From NCBI GenBank assembly GCA_047630175.1, contig JBLHVI010000078.1, positions 1-15,134 on the forward strand: DNA of 15,134 nucleotides, written 5' to 3'. The notes beneath the pieces are model-generated. The model was not told the origin of the DNA. It saw nothing but the letters and a program-made list of their open reading frames with translations, and ran no database searches. This DNA is from UBA4582 sp047630175. Lineage in GTDB: Bacteria; Pseudomonadota; Gammaproteobacteria; Pseudomonadales; Azotimanducaceae. The translations under genes and the position numbers were made by a program. Below are positions 8,136-15,134 of the stretch, piece by piece (position 1 is the stretch's first letter; every line of letters begins with the position of its first letter).

Positions 8136-8247
8136 GTTAAAGCAGGCGTATTCAAGCAGGTCTATTAAAGCAGGTGCATTAAAGCAGGTGCATTAAAGCA
8201 AGTGCATTAAAGCAAGTGCATTAAAGCAAGTGCATTAAAGCAGCTTG
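8136..8247. repeat. Tandem array, eight 14-bp units
   Basis: Eight head-to-tail units of 14 bases have the consensus ATTAAAGCAGGTGC. Units begin at 8136, 8150, 8164, 8178, 8192, 8206, 8220 and 8234. Units 3-4 are identical, units 5-7 are identical to each other (CAAGTGC variant), and the outer units are degenerate. The period is not a multiple of three and there are no spacers. The array ends two bases before the stop codon of the VWA gene. It looks like slippage-generated DNA in that gene's 3' untranslated region. Confidence 0.95.
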
Positions 8248-8249
8248 TG

Positions 8250-11234
8250 TTAGGCCGTGAGCCCGCGGTACACCTTTGAGAGTTCGCCCGGCAGACCGTC
8301 AATATCTTTGATCACCATATACTGCTGGTCGGGGCACATTTCGCGCAGGTAGTCATGCCCAGACGGATCAACCGTCAGGCAAAATACCGAAATTCCTTGC
8401 TGGCGAGCCTCAGCCAGCGCTCTGGTGGTATCTTTGATACCATAAATGCGGCTGTTGCGATCCTTGCCATAATCAAAGTCTTGCGGGTAGCCGTCGCTGA
8501 GAATAATCAGCGCTTTGATGCGCGATTCAGTTGCCAACAATTGCTGACTTGCATGACGTATGGCCGGCCCCATGCGCGTGCTACGACAGGGCTTGATACC
8601 ACCAATCTTATTTTTGACCTTGCGGTTATAGTTTTCCGTAAAGTCTTTGTGGATAAAGTATTCTACCTGCTCACGACCATAGCCTGAGAAACCACATATC
8701 GCATAGTTATCGCCTAGATCCTGCAATGCTTCAGCCATAAGAAGCACCGCCTCTTTTTCAAGATCAATGATGCGCTTAGCCTTGGTCGTCGTCTGCTCCG
8801 GATGAGCCGCATTGTAATCTCGCAAGTAATCATCACTGTCAGGATCAATCCAAACAGGCGCTACAGCGGCAGCATTAGGATCAGGCATCGGGTCATCCGT
8901 CGACGCACTCATATCTAGCAGGAATAATGCCGACACATCACGAATTTTGCGCTGCTTTTGAACGTATATGCGCTCTTCTGGACTTAAACCAGCCCGCCGA
9001 TCGACAATCGCTTCGATCGCTTTCTCCATGTCTAACTCTTCACCATCAACCTGACCCCGCACTTTTGCGAGCATCTCTGGCCGCAGCATACTCAACTGAC
9101 GCCGCACCTTGGCACTGAGCCGTTGCAGTGCTGGTAAAGCATCATCGACGAAGGCCGCGTCTTCATCAACATCCTTTATTTCATATAGGGTACACCAGCG
9201 GCGCCGATAGTCGTCAATTACAAAATCCCATTCATCGTAGCGAAATACTTGAGCACGATCGGGCGACGTGCGACCTGCTAGCAAGGCTTGCAACGTTGCC
9301 TCGTCACCCGCTGCCGCTTCAGCTTCATCAGACGGCTTTATTGCTTCATCAGGCCGCCGATCCATTTCCTTCATCAGCATCCCGGCGCTTTCCAGCTCAC
9401 CCTGTTTGATATCATCTATTTCGACATCACCTGGGTTGAGCATAATGCTAAGCCCTAAAGACTCGGCATCATCTTCCAACAACTCAATGTCATCGTCTTC
9501 CATAAGACCAAGCTGAAGATTAACGCTGACAGTATCTGGCTCAATTACGCCGCGAAAATTGACAGCTGGTGGCACCTCAAGTCCGACTTTTGGCTTAACC
9601 AGCAGTGGACACGTTAAGGTAATGATTTCATAACTGGCGCTCACGGCAGTCATGGTATCGAAGATACTGGCATCCGTTGAACGTAGCCCGATCATTATGT
9701 CGCGTAAGGATTCTATGGGTGTTACGAGCTCGGCGCTTGCGGACCCAACAGCACCGTCAAGGCTGGTAAGAACCATCGATTCAAACATTTTCCCTGATAC
9801 CGTCTGCATAACAACATCACCACGACGTTGCAATGCGTCTGCCTTTAGCCATGCCAACTCACCTTCAATGCCCCGATAAGCTTGACCTAGCTGCCAGTCA
9901 ATTCGAGCGTCTTCTAATAACTGGAACAGTAACGCTGCCAACGCCGGATGACCAAAGTGACGGTAGAAAGCTGTAAAAGCCAAGGGACTGTCTTCGAAGC
10001 GGAAGTCAAAAGTACCAAATTCATAGAAACCTAACTGGTGCAACAAAGCGACTTTGTAAAAGCGAAAGTTTTCTGCCTCGGTGGCATAATCGCACGCTAC
10101 CACCGGCAGTAAAATGACGTTACCGTCAGTACTGGCTAAATTCTCTCCATCAAGTTCATCCTGGCTCACTAGCCTGAGTCTTGAGCCGACAAAAGCCTCC
10201 GTATAGAACTGTAGCATGCGCTGGCAGTCTGCCAGATACACCTGGCCTTGTAGGCGCTGCAGGCATTGTGTTGAACGAGCCGACTCAAGACCTAAGTACG
10301 CCTGAGCCGAGGCGGGTTGGTTGACGACCATACCGAGCCCTTCCTGAATCCAGTCCAGCAATATCCTGTTTTTCATCATCGGCAATTGGGGTACTACCGC
10401 CAACAATGTTGAAGCCAAAAGCACATCGTCGAGTTGCTCAAGCAGCAACAACAGATTGTCCCGCTCTTGAGATGCAAGACCCGCTATCGCTACAACCAAC
10501 TGATCGAGAAAATCTGACACAGGTGTTGACTTTCCTGCATAACAAAGCAGCCGCTGACCTAGCCTAGCGTGTTGCGCAGCGCTAAGCACAGCGATCAGCT
10601 GTGGTTGAACTCGTAAGTAATCCGCGGCAGAAACGCTTGAACAATCGTGCAGCTCTCGCACGTATGCCCACGATACATCCGTTGGAGTCTTGCTAAAGCT
10701 GAGAAATTGCAATATGCCATCACGCTCGCCGATCACCACGTCATCGGCGATACCTAGCCAGTGATTCAGATTTTGCTGCGTATCAGTGATCGCAAAAGCG
10801 AAGGCCGTCTTAAAATAGCTGCCGACTAGGTTCGCTGCGTGGGTGTATTTATCCGTCAGACGTACCGCAGTAGCTTCAATACTGGATCGCCGCTCTACAA
10901 CATTCTTAGCTAACAGTTCTTGTATGCCGCCTAAATAACTAACGCAGGGCTCGACGGAAAATCCGCATAAAGATAATCCATATCGCCCAACGCCCAACAA
11001 CAAGTCGTTGCCACCATGAGCAACCAAACTATGACTTATTTGCAGGTAACAGTCGGTGGTCTCCCAACCATGCCATCCTGATGTTGCCATTGAATGACAG
11101 ATATCTGCCCAAGCGGTCAACACGTCGTTATCGACCTTCCTCTGCCGTAACGTTGCTGACGCCGACTCAAAAGAAGCTGCAGTCGTAATACTAAGCTTAG
11201 CTAACTCTGATGCCACTTGCGGGATAGCAACCAT
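8250..11234 (-). CDS. CbbO/NorD-like VWA-domain protein, partner of a MoxR AAA+ ATPase
   Basis: A 994-residue adaptor of the CbbO/NorD class. Known members pair with a CbbQ/NorQ ATPase and hold the client (Rubisco, nitric oxide reductase) through the VWA domain. The first 360 residues are helical. The family core follows: LLHQLGFYEFGTFDFRF (about 397-413), EDARIDW (441-447), an acidic linker (about 579-645), and the YDEWDFVIDDYRRRWC element (666-681). The VWA domain covers about 765-994 with a complete MIDAS: Asp774, Ser776, Ser778 (DMSAS), Thr886 (STRMGPA) and Asp914 (SDGYPQDFDYG). About 40 residues rich in Asp, Pro and Ala are inserted after DMSAS. At 994 residues it is closer to CbbO than to the shorter NorD. 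The start overlaps the ATPase stop by one base (TGATG). No Rubisco or nitric oxide reductase gene is nearby, so the client is unknown. Confidence 0.87.
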   Translation of the reverse strand: MVAIPQVASELAKLSITTAASFESASATLRQRKVDNDVLTAWADICHSMATSGWHGWETTDCYLQISHSLVAHGGNDLLLGVGRYGLSLCGFSVEPCVSYLGGIQELLAKNVVERRSSIEATAVRLTDKYTHAANLVGSYFKTAFAFAITDTQQNLNHWLGIADDVVIGERDGILQFLSFSKTPTDVSWAYVRELHDCSSVSAADYLRVQPQLIAVLSAAQHARLGQRLLCYAGKSTPVSDFLDQLVVAIAGLASQERDNLLLLLEQLDDVLLASTLLAVVPQLPMMKNRILLDWIQEGLGMVVNQPASAQAYLGLESARSTQCLQRLQGQVYLADCQRMLQFYTEAFVGSRLRLVSQDELDGENLASTDGNVILLPVVACDYATEAENFRFYKVALLHQLGFYEFGTFDFRFEDSPLAFTAFYRHFGHPALAALLFQLLEDARIDWQLGQAYRGIEGELAWLKADALQRRGDVVMQTVSGKMFESMVLTSLDGAVGSASAELVTPIESLRDIMIGLRSTDASIFDTMTAVSASYEIITLTCPLLVKPKVGLEVPPAVNFRGVIEPDTVSVNLQLGLMEDDDIELLEDDAESLGLSIMLNPGDVEIDDIKQGELESAGMLMKEMDRRPDEAIKPSDEAEAAAGDEATLQALLAGRTSPDRAQVFRYDEWDFVIDDYRRRWCTLYEIKDVDEDAAFVDDALPALQRLSAKVRRQLSMLRPEMLAKVRGQVDGEELDMEKAIEAIVDRRAGLSPEERIYVQKQRKIRDVSALFLLDMSASTDDPMPDPNAAAVAPVWIDPDSDDYLRDYNAAHPEQTTTKAKRIIDLEKEAVLLMAEALQDLGDNYAICGFSGYGREQVEYFIHKDFTENYNRKVKNKIGGIKPCRSTRMGPAIRHASQQLLATESRIKALIILSDGYPQDFDYGKDRNSRIYGIKDTTRALAEARQQGISVFCLTVDPSGHDYLREMCPDQQYMVIKDIDGLPGELSKVYRGLTA

Positions 11235-12103
11235 CAGTGGCTTGATGCATCCGGAAAAATCGTTGTTACCAACTCTGCAATGGCGCGCTGAACATCAGCA
11301 TCATCCGAAACGGCACGGCATACTGCCACCTCGCAGGCCCGAGTTGGAGCAACTCCTCGCACCATTAGTTGGCCCGCATAAACCAGCAAACGCGTACTCA
11401 CGCCCTCATCAAAACCATGATGCCTTAGGTGCCGCACCTTGCTACCGAGCATCGCGAGCTCACTTGCTAACGAAATGTCAACGCCACTTTCATGAGCAAT
11501 TATAATCGCTTCTTTATCGGGGTCTGGGTAATCAAAATCTATCGCAATAAAACGCTGCCGAGTACTAGGCTTGAGATCTTTCAGCACGTTTTGATACCCC
11601 GGATTATAAGATATCACCAACAAGAAATTTTCGTGCGCACTAAGAATTGTACCCATTTTCTCAACAGGTAATATACGCCTATGATCTGTCAAAGCATGTA
11701 TCAACACGGTTGAATCTTTGCGCGCCTCGACGATCTCATCTAAGTAACAGATAGCGCCTTGTTTAACCGCACGCGACAATGGTCCGTCTTGCCAAACCGT
11801 CGCGTCACTCTGGAGCAAAAACCGACCAACAAGATCTGTCGCACTTAAATCCTCGTGACACGCAACTGTCTGAAGCGGCACGTCTACTGCTTGCCGCGCG
11901 GTGTCAGATTGATCACCGCGATACAAACGGTGGGCCATGTATTCAACAAATCGCGTCTTACCACAACCGGTTGGACCTTTCAGCAGTATTGGCAAGCGTT
12001 GCTCGTAGGCCGCAAGAAATATCTCAACTTCGTCTCCCAGTGGCAAATAGTAAGGGGCATCTACCCCAGTAGTGGTCGACTCAATGTGGGCGCTGGTATT
12101 CAG
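11234..12103 (-). CDS. CbbQ/NirQ/NorQ-like MoxR-family AAA+ ATPase, probable CTG start
   Basis: An AAA+ ATPase of the MoxR group, CbbQ/NirQ/NorQ branch, which remodels or activates a client enzyme together with a VWA partner. Using a 289-residue protein: Walker A GPTGCGKT (43-50), DLVGR (90-94), Walker B YLDE (120-123), sensor-1 Asn in SYNPGYQ (Asn167) and arginine finger in STRQRF (180-185). The first conventional start (TTG 12046) would remove the family's PYYxPxGDE segment, which is encoded upstream in frame. That extension contains no ATG, GTG or TTG. A perfect GAGGAGGT (12111-12118) lies seven bases ahead of CTG at 12101-12103, so I place the start there. The reading frame closes upstream at 12134-12136. 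It lies about 77 bases downstream of the hydratase stop and overlaps the VWA gene by one base. Confidence 0.88.
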   Translation of the reverse strand: MNTSAHIESTTTGVDAPYYLPLGDEVEIFLAAYEQRLPILLKGPTGCGKTRFVEYMAHRLYRGDQSDTARQAVDVPLQTVACHEDLSATDLVGRFLLQSDATVWQDGPLSRAVKQGAICYLDEIVEARKDSTVLIHALTDHRRILPVEKMGTILSAHENFLLVISYNPGYQNVLKDLKPSTRQRFIAIDFDYPDPDKEAIIIAHESGVDISLASELAMLGSKVRHLRHHGFDEGVSTRLLVYAGQLMVRGVAPTRACEVAVCRAVSDDADVQRAIAELVTTIFPDASSH

Positions 12104-12110
12104 GATATCT

Positions 12111-12118
12111 ACCTCCTC
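12111..12118 (-). promoter_or_regulatory. Perfect Shine-Dalgarno that sets a CTG start
   Basis: On the minus strand GAGGAGGT is a full anti-16S match. With a spacing of seven to eight bases the next in-frame codon is CTG (12103-12101). An ATC is one codon earlier. No conventional start codon lies between this site and TTG 12046, 65 bases on. The site decides the start of the AAA+ ATPase. Confidence 0.75.
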
Positions 12119-12157
12119 AAAAAATTGACGGCTTTAGAGCCACTGATGCTATTAATA

Positions 12158-12191
12158 AGACTACTGTCCGGTAATGAGACTACTGTCCGGT
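12158..12191. repeat. 19-bp-offset direct repeat at the enoyl-CoA hydratase stop
   Basis: AGACTACTGTCCGGT occurs at 12158-12172 and again at 12177-12191, separated by AATG. On the minus strand the right-hand copy encodes the last residues (Thr-Gly-Gln) and the TAG stop of the hydratase, and the left-hand copy is downstream in the untranslated gap. It looks like a slipped-strand duplication of the gene end. Confidence 0.85.
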
Positions 12192-13001
12192 CCAGTTCGG
12201 GGGCCTTTTTTCCAAAAATGCCGCGACCCCTTCCGCATAGTCTGGTTCGCGCATCATGCTGCTTACCAGCGCTTCACTTTCGATGACCGCAGGCGCTAAA
12301 TCACGATGCAGGTCCGTGTAAACCTGACGCTTAGACTCACGCAAAGATGCAGGCGAGACCGACTTGATCATCTGCAACGCATACTCACGTGTCGCTTGCA
12401 GCAACTTATCGGGATCAACAATATGATTAATTAAACCCATTTCATGCGCTTCTTCGGTGAAGAATACGCGACTGGTGAATAACAGATCATTAGCCCGCGC
12501 CAGGCCGATCATTTTTGGCAACAGCCATGACAGGCCAAATTCTGCTGGCAGGTTGAGTTTGCCGTGCGCCGTAGTGAGCTTAACGCCCGGCACTGCAAAG
12601 CGGATATCCGCATAGCACGCCAACACTAAACCTATCCCTGCGGCAGGCCCATTTATCGCTGCGATTACCGGCTTAGTCAAGCCAAAATGATAGGCGAAAT
12701 TGGCATCGAAAGCTGGCAACTTACCATAGCCAGGTTGGGCGAGCGTATCTGGCGTACCGGGGTCATAGCCGCCTTTCTTAATGTGCCCCTCCAACGCTTG
12801 GGTATCTGCGCCGACGCAAAATCCGCGACCCTCTCCCGTGACGATGATCGCACGCACCTCGATATCCTCCTCAGCCTGCAGCAAAGCCCAGCGATACTCC
12901 GTGTGCATGCGCCCAGTCCAAGCATTCATCCGGTGCGGGCGATTGAGAGTAATGGTCGCCAGCCCCGCTTCGACAGCGTATTGAACCGCTTTGAGTTCCA
13001 T
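12180..13001 (-). CDS. Enoyl-CoA hydratase/isomerase (crotonase family)
   Basis: A 273-residue crotonase-fold enzyme, normally adding water to or isomerising an enoyl-CoA in fatty-acid, amino-acid or aromatic/terpenoid degradation. The two oxyanion-hole segments are clear: GRGFCVGADT (58-67) and NGPAAGIGLVLAC (117-129). The second active-site stretch, HGKLNLPAEFGLSWLLPKMIG, resembles PaaG-like members: Glu154 sits where crotonase has its first catalytic Glu, and the second Glu (FGLSW region) is not obvious, so the exact reaction is uncertain. The ATG at 13001 has AGAGGA about eight bases upstream. It is the first gene of a probable three-gene leftward operon with the CbbQ-like ATPase and CbbO-like VWA protein, and is divergent from fxsA. 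No other beta-oxidation gene is in the window. Confidence 0.9.
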   Translation of the reverse strand: MELKAVQYAVEAGLATITLNRPHRMNAWTGRMHTEYRWALLQAEEDIEVRAIIVTGEGRGFCVGADTQALEGHIKKGGYDPGTPDTLAQPGYGKLPAFDANFAYHFGLTKPVIAAINGPAAGIGLVLACYADIRFAVPGVKLTTAHGKLNLPAEFGLSWLLPKMIGLARANDLLFTSRVFFTEEAHEMGLINHIVDPDKLLQATREYALQMIKSVSPASLRESKRQVYTDLHRDLAPAVIESEALVSSMMREPDYAEGVAAFLEKRPPNWTGQ

Positions 13002-13164
13002 TCAACTTTCCTCTGTGTACTTCGGTTCTAATCCAAGCGCCTGCGTTAGTTTATGCAGGGGTCCTTGTATCTTTGGTATTTGTTGGAATCTAACATATAT
13101 CCACCTGTCTGTGTCCTTGACGAAGACTTACGGCCCACAGGGAAATCTCTAACACCCTTTGCTA

Positions 13165-13200
13165 TATGAATTGTCGTATGAATTGTCGTATGAATTGTTA
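13165..13200. repeat. Three 12-bp tandem repeats in front of fxsA
   Basis: TATGAATTGTCG is repeated at 13165-13176 and 13177-13188, with a third copy at 13189-13200 ending TTA in place of TCG. Each unit contains an ATG in frame with fxsA, so translation from the first would add the motif Met-Asn-Cys-Arg repeated. No Shine-Dalgarno precedes the first ATG. The repeats may be a leader or a copy-number-variable N-terminus. Confidence 0.9.
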
Positions 13201-13210
13201 CACTGGGCCC

Positions 13211-13843
13211 ATGCGATTTTTTTTGCTCGTCTTTATAATTGTGCCAGTCATTGAGATGTTTATCCTCATCAGGGTCGGCAGTATGATTGGCGCGTTGCCA
13301 ACTATAGCCCTCGTTGTGCTGACTGCTACGGTTGGCGTATGGCTGCTGAAGCGCGAGGGCTTGGCGACCTTGGCGCGCTTGCAGAACAAAATAGCGAGTG
13401 GAGAAATTCCCGGCAAAGAACTGCTCGAAGGGGTTATGCTCATTATTGGCGGCGCTCTGCTGCTCACGCCCGGTTTCGTGACAGATGCCGTCGGCTTTGT
13501 TTGCTTGCTCCCTGGCCTACGAGGGCCATTAGCGGTCTGGTTACTGAAACACACGCAGTTCATGCAAGGCGGCTTTCAAATGGGCGCTGGTCGAGCCGGT
13601 GGGTCGTTTACGTTTCAAGGCCGCACCTTTGAGGGACAATCAACTGATTCACCTTTTGACAGCGCTGTTGATAGCACGCTTAATCGACCGCGGGCGCATG
13701 GCCCAGAAGCGTTAGTCAGCCCTGTTGAAGATCAAACTCCTGATGATTATTCAGCTGCCGGGCAGCATGCCGCTGATAACCCTCCACGAACTATTGATGG
13801 TGACTTCGAGGACCTAGACCCGCCACAGGACTCAAAACCGTGA
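13211..13843 (+). CDS. fxsA: FxsA family membrane protein
   Basis: A 210-residue FxsA-family inner-membrane protein. The E. coli member, when overproduced, relieves F-plasmid exclusion of phage T7; its normal role is unknown. The conserved core is the first 125 residues: MRFFLLVFIIVPVIEMFILI (TM1), a second hydrophobic segment around TIALVVLTATVGVWLLKREG, the family stretch GEIPGKELLEGVMLIIGGAL, then LTPGFVTDAVGFVCLLPGLR (TM3-4). The remaining 85 residues are polar and probably disordered, longer than in E. coli (158 residues in all). ATG 13211 is chosen because it starts directly at the family's MRxxxL motif. Three in-frame ATGs upstream lie in 12-bp repeats and would make 225 residues. In enterobacteria fxsA precedes groESL; here a decayed peptidase gene follows. 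Confidence 0.88.
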   Translation: MRFFLLVFIIVPVIEMFILIRVGSMIGALPTIALVVLTATVGVWLLKREGLATLARLQNKIASGEIPGKELLEGVMLIIGGALLLTPGFVTDAVGFVCLLPGLRGPLAVWLLKHTQFMQGGFQMGAGRAGGSFTFQGRTFEGQSTDSPFDSAVDSTLNRPRAHGPEALVSPVEDQTPDDYSAAGQHAADNPPRTIDGDFEDLDPPQDSKP

Positions 13844-13907
13844 GGCACGTTGCTATTTTTGCCCCCCCTTGTAACGCAGCATGTGGCCCAACCTATTGGC
13901 CGCCTGT

Positions 13908-14827
13908 ATGAACCAAGACCAGATTATCGATTACATTGAGCAGTTCTGGGAAACGGATATCATCGATCGTCTCGCTGAATACATCAAAACCCCCAACAAA
14001 TCGCCGATGTTCGACACGGACTGGCAGACCAATGGCCATATGCGCGAGGCCATGACCCATGTTATGGACTGGGTCGCTGAACAACGGATCCCGGGGCTTG
14101 AAATGGCGTTGCACCAACTGCCCGACCGCACACCAACACTGTCGCTAGGGTACCTAGGCGAACAACTCGGCACGGTCTTGATCTATGATCATCTCGACAA
14201 ACAGTCCGAAGCAGCGGTTGGCCTGAAGGACTAGCACCCTAGGTGCCGACACGCCGCGACGATAAGCTTTATGGTCGTGGCGGTCCTGATGACGGCTACG
14301 CAGTTTATTCAGCAATTGCGGCCATTAAAGCCCTGCGCGAACAGGCACTGCCGTCGCCTCGGGTGGTTATTTTGATTGAAGCTTCAGAGGAAAGCGGCAG
14401 CCCCGACCTACCCGTCTACGTGCAGTCATTGTCGAGTCGCGTAGGCACGCCTGGGCTGGTTATTGCCCTTGATTCTACCTGTGGCAACTACGATCAACTG
14501 TGGGTTACTACTTCTTTGCGCGGCATGCTGATTGGCAAAAACCCAACGCGGGCTGGCACGCACCTGAAACCAGTCCTGCCCTAGGGCTGCCCTACAGAAA
14601 GCTTCACAAGCCTATTTCGGGGCACCTGCAGTGTATCTTGATTACGGTGGCGCATTGCGTTCATGGCGTTCTTCGCACGTCATCATCCAGACGCCCAGTT
14701 CGTCGTTACTGGTGTGCGGGGTCAACATTCTAACGCCCACGGGCCCAATGAATTCCTACCTATTGCCACTGCAAAAAAGATCACAGCTTGCGTTGCCAGT
14801 TTGCTGCATGACTGGGGCCAGCACTGA
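13908..14827 (+). pseudogene. M20-family metallopeptidase, decayed
   Basis: Remains of a cytoplasmic M20 dipeptidase-type zinc peptidase. Frame A (13908-14234) gives the N-terminus, YIKTPNKSPMFDTDW through YDHLDKQ with the first metal His. Frame B continues LAP-stop-VPTRRDDKLYGRGGPDD, with a TAG at 14240-14242 where Trp is expected. It then runs through EASEESGSPD (catalytic and metal Glu) and LDSTCGNYDQLWVTTSLRG to about 14530. The text then jumps to AGWHAPETSPAL, normally near the C-terminus, so the middle and dimerisation domain are deleted. Two more frame changes follow (near 14585 and 14670): first KASQAYFGAPAVYLDYGG, then FFARHHPDAQFVVTGVRG and SNAHGPNEFL with the last metal His, ending at TGA 14825. 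With a nonsense codon, about three frameshifts and a large deletion, it cannot make an active enzyme. Confidence 0.9.
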
Positions 14828-14856
14828 GGATTCAGTGGTCACGGTGCGGGCTGTCA

Positions 14857-15134
14857 CTAACGCGCTGCGAGCTGCAGGATAAGCGCTGGATTGCGCCCCA
14901 ACCACCACAGCCGCGATAAGGAACAAGCCGCGACAAACATTAGCGCCACCGTCAAGCCCGTCCAGAACCCATACGCACCCAGCGGTTCGCCAAGCCAGCC
15001 AAACCCCAACACAACAGCCACCGGCAGCCCCACCAGCCAATAACCCACCAATGTAAATATCAACGGTAGGCGGGTGTCTTTGTAGCCGCGTAAAGCACCC
15101 ATGGTCGTAGCCTGGACGTTATCGAATAGTTGAA
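14857..15134 (-). CDS. MATE-family multidrug efflux transporter, C-terminal part (5' end outside window)
   Basis: The last 91 or so residues of a MATE (NorM-type) exporter, an inner-membrane antiporter that expels drugs or toxic cations using a Na+ or H+ gradient. The frame is open from the right edge and reads QLFDNVQATTMGALRGYKDT, the family's well-conserved segment before the penultimate helices. It then gives two hydrophobic helices: FTLVGYWLVGLPVAVVLGFG, and the stretch after GAYGFWTGLTVALMFVAAC. The internal ATG at 15102 is within this conserved segment and is not the start. The tail ends LILQLAAR before TAG. It converges on the M20 pseudogene with only about 30 bases between them and no visible terminator. 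Confidence 0.88.
   Translation of the reverse strand, partial: QLFDNVQATTMGALRGYKDTRLPLIFTLVGYWLVGLPVAVVLGFGWLGEPLGAYGFWTGLTVALMFVAACSLSRLWWLGRNPALILQLAAR

Noticed and set aside
7892..8168. Opposed open frames of about 83-87 codons before the tandem array
   Set aside because: Both cover the same DNA, run into the 14-bp repeats, have odd composition and show no family signature.
8136..8247. CRISPR-like array
   Set aside because: The units are contiguous 14-mers with no spacers and no cas genes are near, so it is a simple tandem repeat.
8355..9879. Several plus-strand open frames opposite the VWA gene
   Set aside because: They lie within a long minus-strand gene with clear domains, and their translations are low-complexity shadows.

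Overview
The window looks like a piece of chromosome from a free-living, probably marine, heterotrophic gammaproteobacterium. The reasons are family types only: a large TonB-dependent receptor with an EEVVVTG-type Ton box, FxsA, a NorM-type MATE transporter, a PA1024-like flavin oxidoreductase, pterin carbinolamine dehydratase and a CbbQ/CbbO-type AAA/VWA pair. GC content is moderate. There is no rRNA, tRNA, CRISPR array, integrase or intact insertion sequence. Taxonomy is inferred and not proven.

Layout, left to right. (1) The C-terminus of an unrecognised gene (+), then about 575 bases with no convincing gene. (2) A leftward group: an amidase-signature lipoprotein and a small pterin-4a-carbinolamine dehydratase. 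Then comes a bidirectional terminator that ends an 841-residue TonB-dependent receptor. The receptor's upstream region carries a good Fur-box match lying over a TATAAT -10 element, so iron control is likely. (3) Divergent from the receptor, a one-base-overlapping (+) pair: a YkgJ-type cysteine-cluster protein and a small SpoU/TrmH RNA methyltransferase. (4) Convergent to that pair, an NADH:quinone reductase/nitronate monooxygenase family flavoprotein. (5) A gap of about 650 bases ending in eight 14-bp tandem repeats that stop two bases from the next gene's stop codon. (6) A leftward putative operon: enoyl-CoA hydratase, CbbQ-like MoxR AAA+ ATPase, and a 994-residue CbbO/NorD-like VWA protein. 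The ATPase and VWA genes overlap by one base. (7) fxsA (+), preceded by 12-bp tandem repeats, then a badly decayed M20 metallopeptidase pseudogene (+). (8) The C-terminus of a MATE exporter (-), running off the right edge.

The most interesting part is the hydratase-CbbQ-CbbO block. The ATPase/VWA pair has intact Walker and MIDAS motifs, yet no Rubisco, nitric oxide reductase or other known client is in view, so its target is unknown. The ATPase also appears to start at a CTG codon behind a perfect Shine-Dalgarno sequence: the conserved N-terminal PYY segment lies upstream of the first conventional start. Decay is visible nearby: the M20 gene carries a nonsense codon, frameshifts and a large internal deletion, and short tandem duplications sit at three gene ends.
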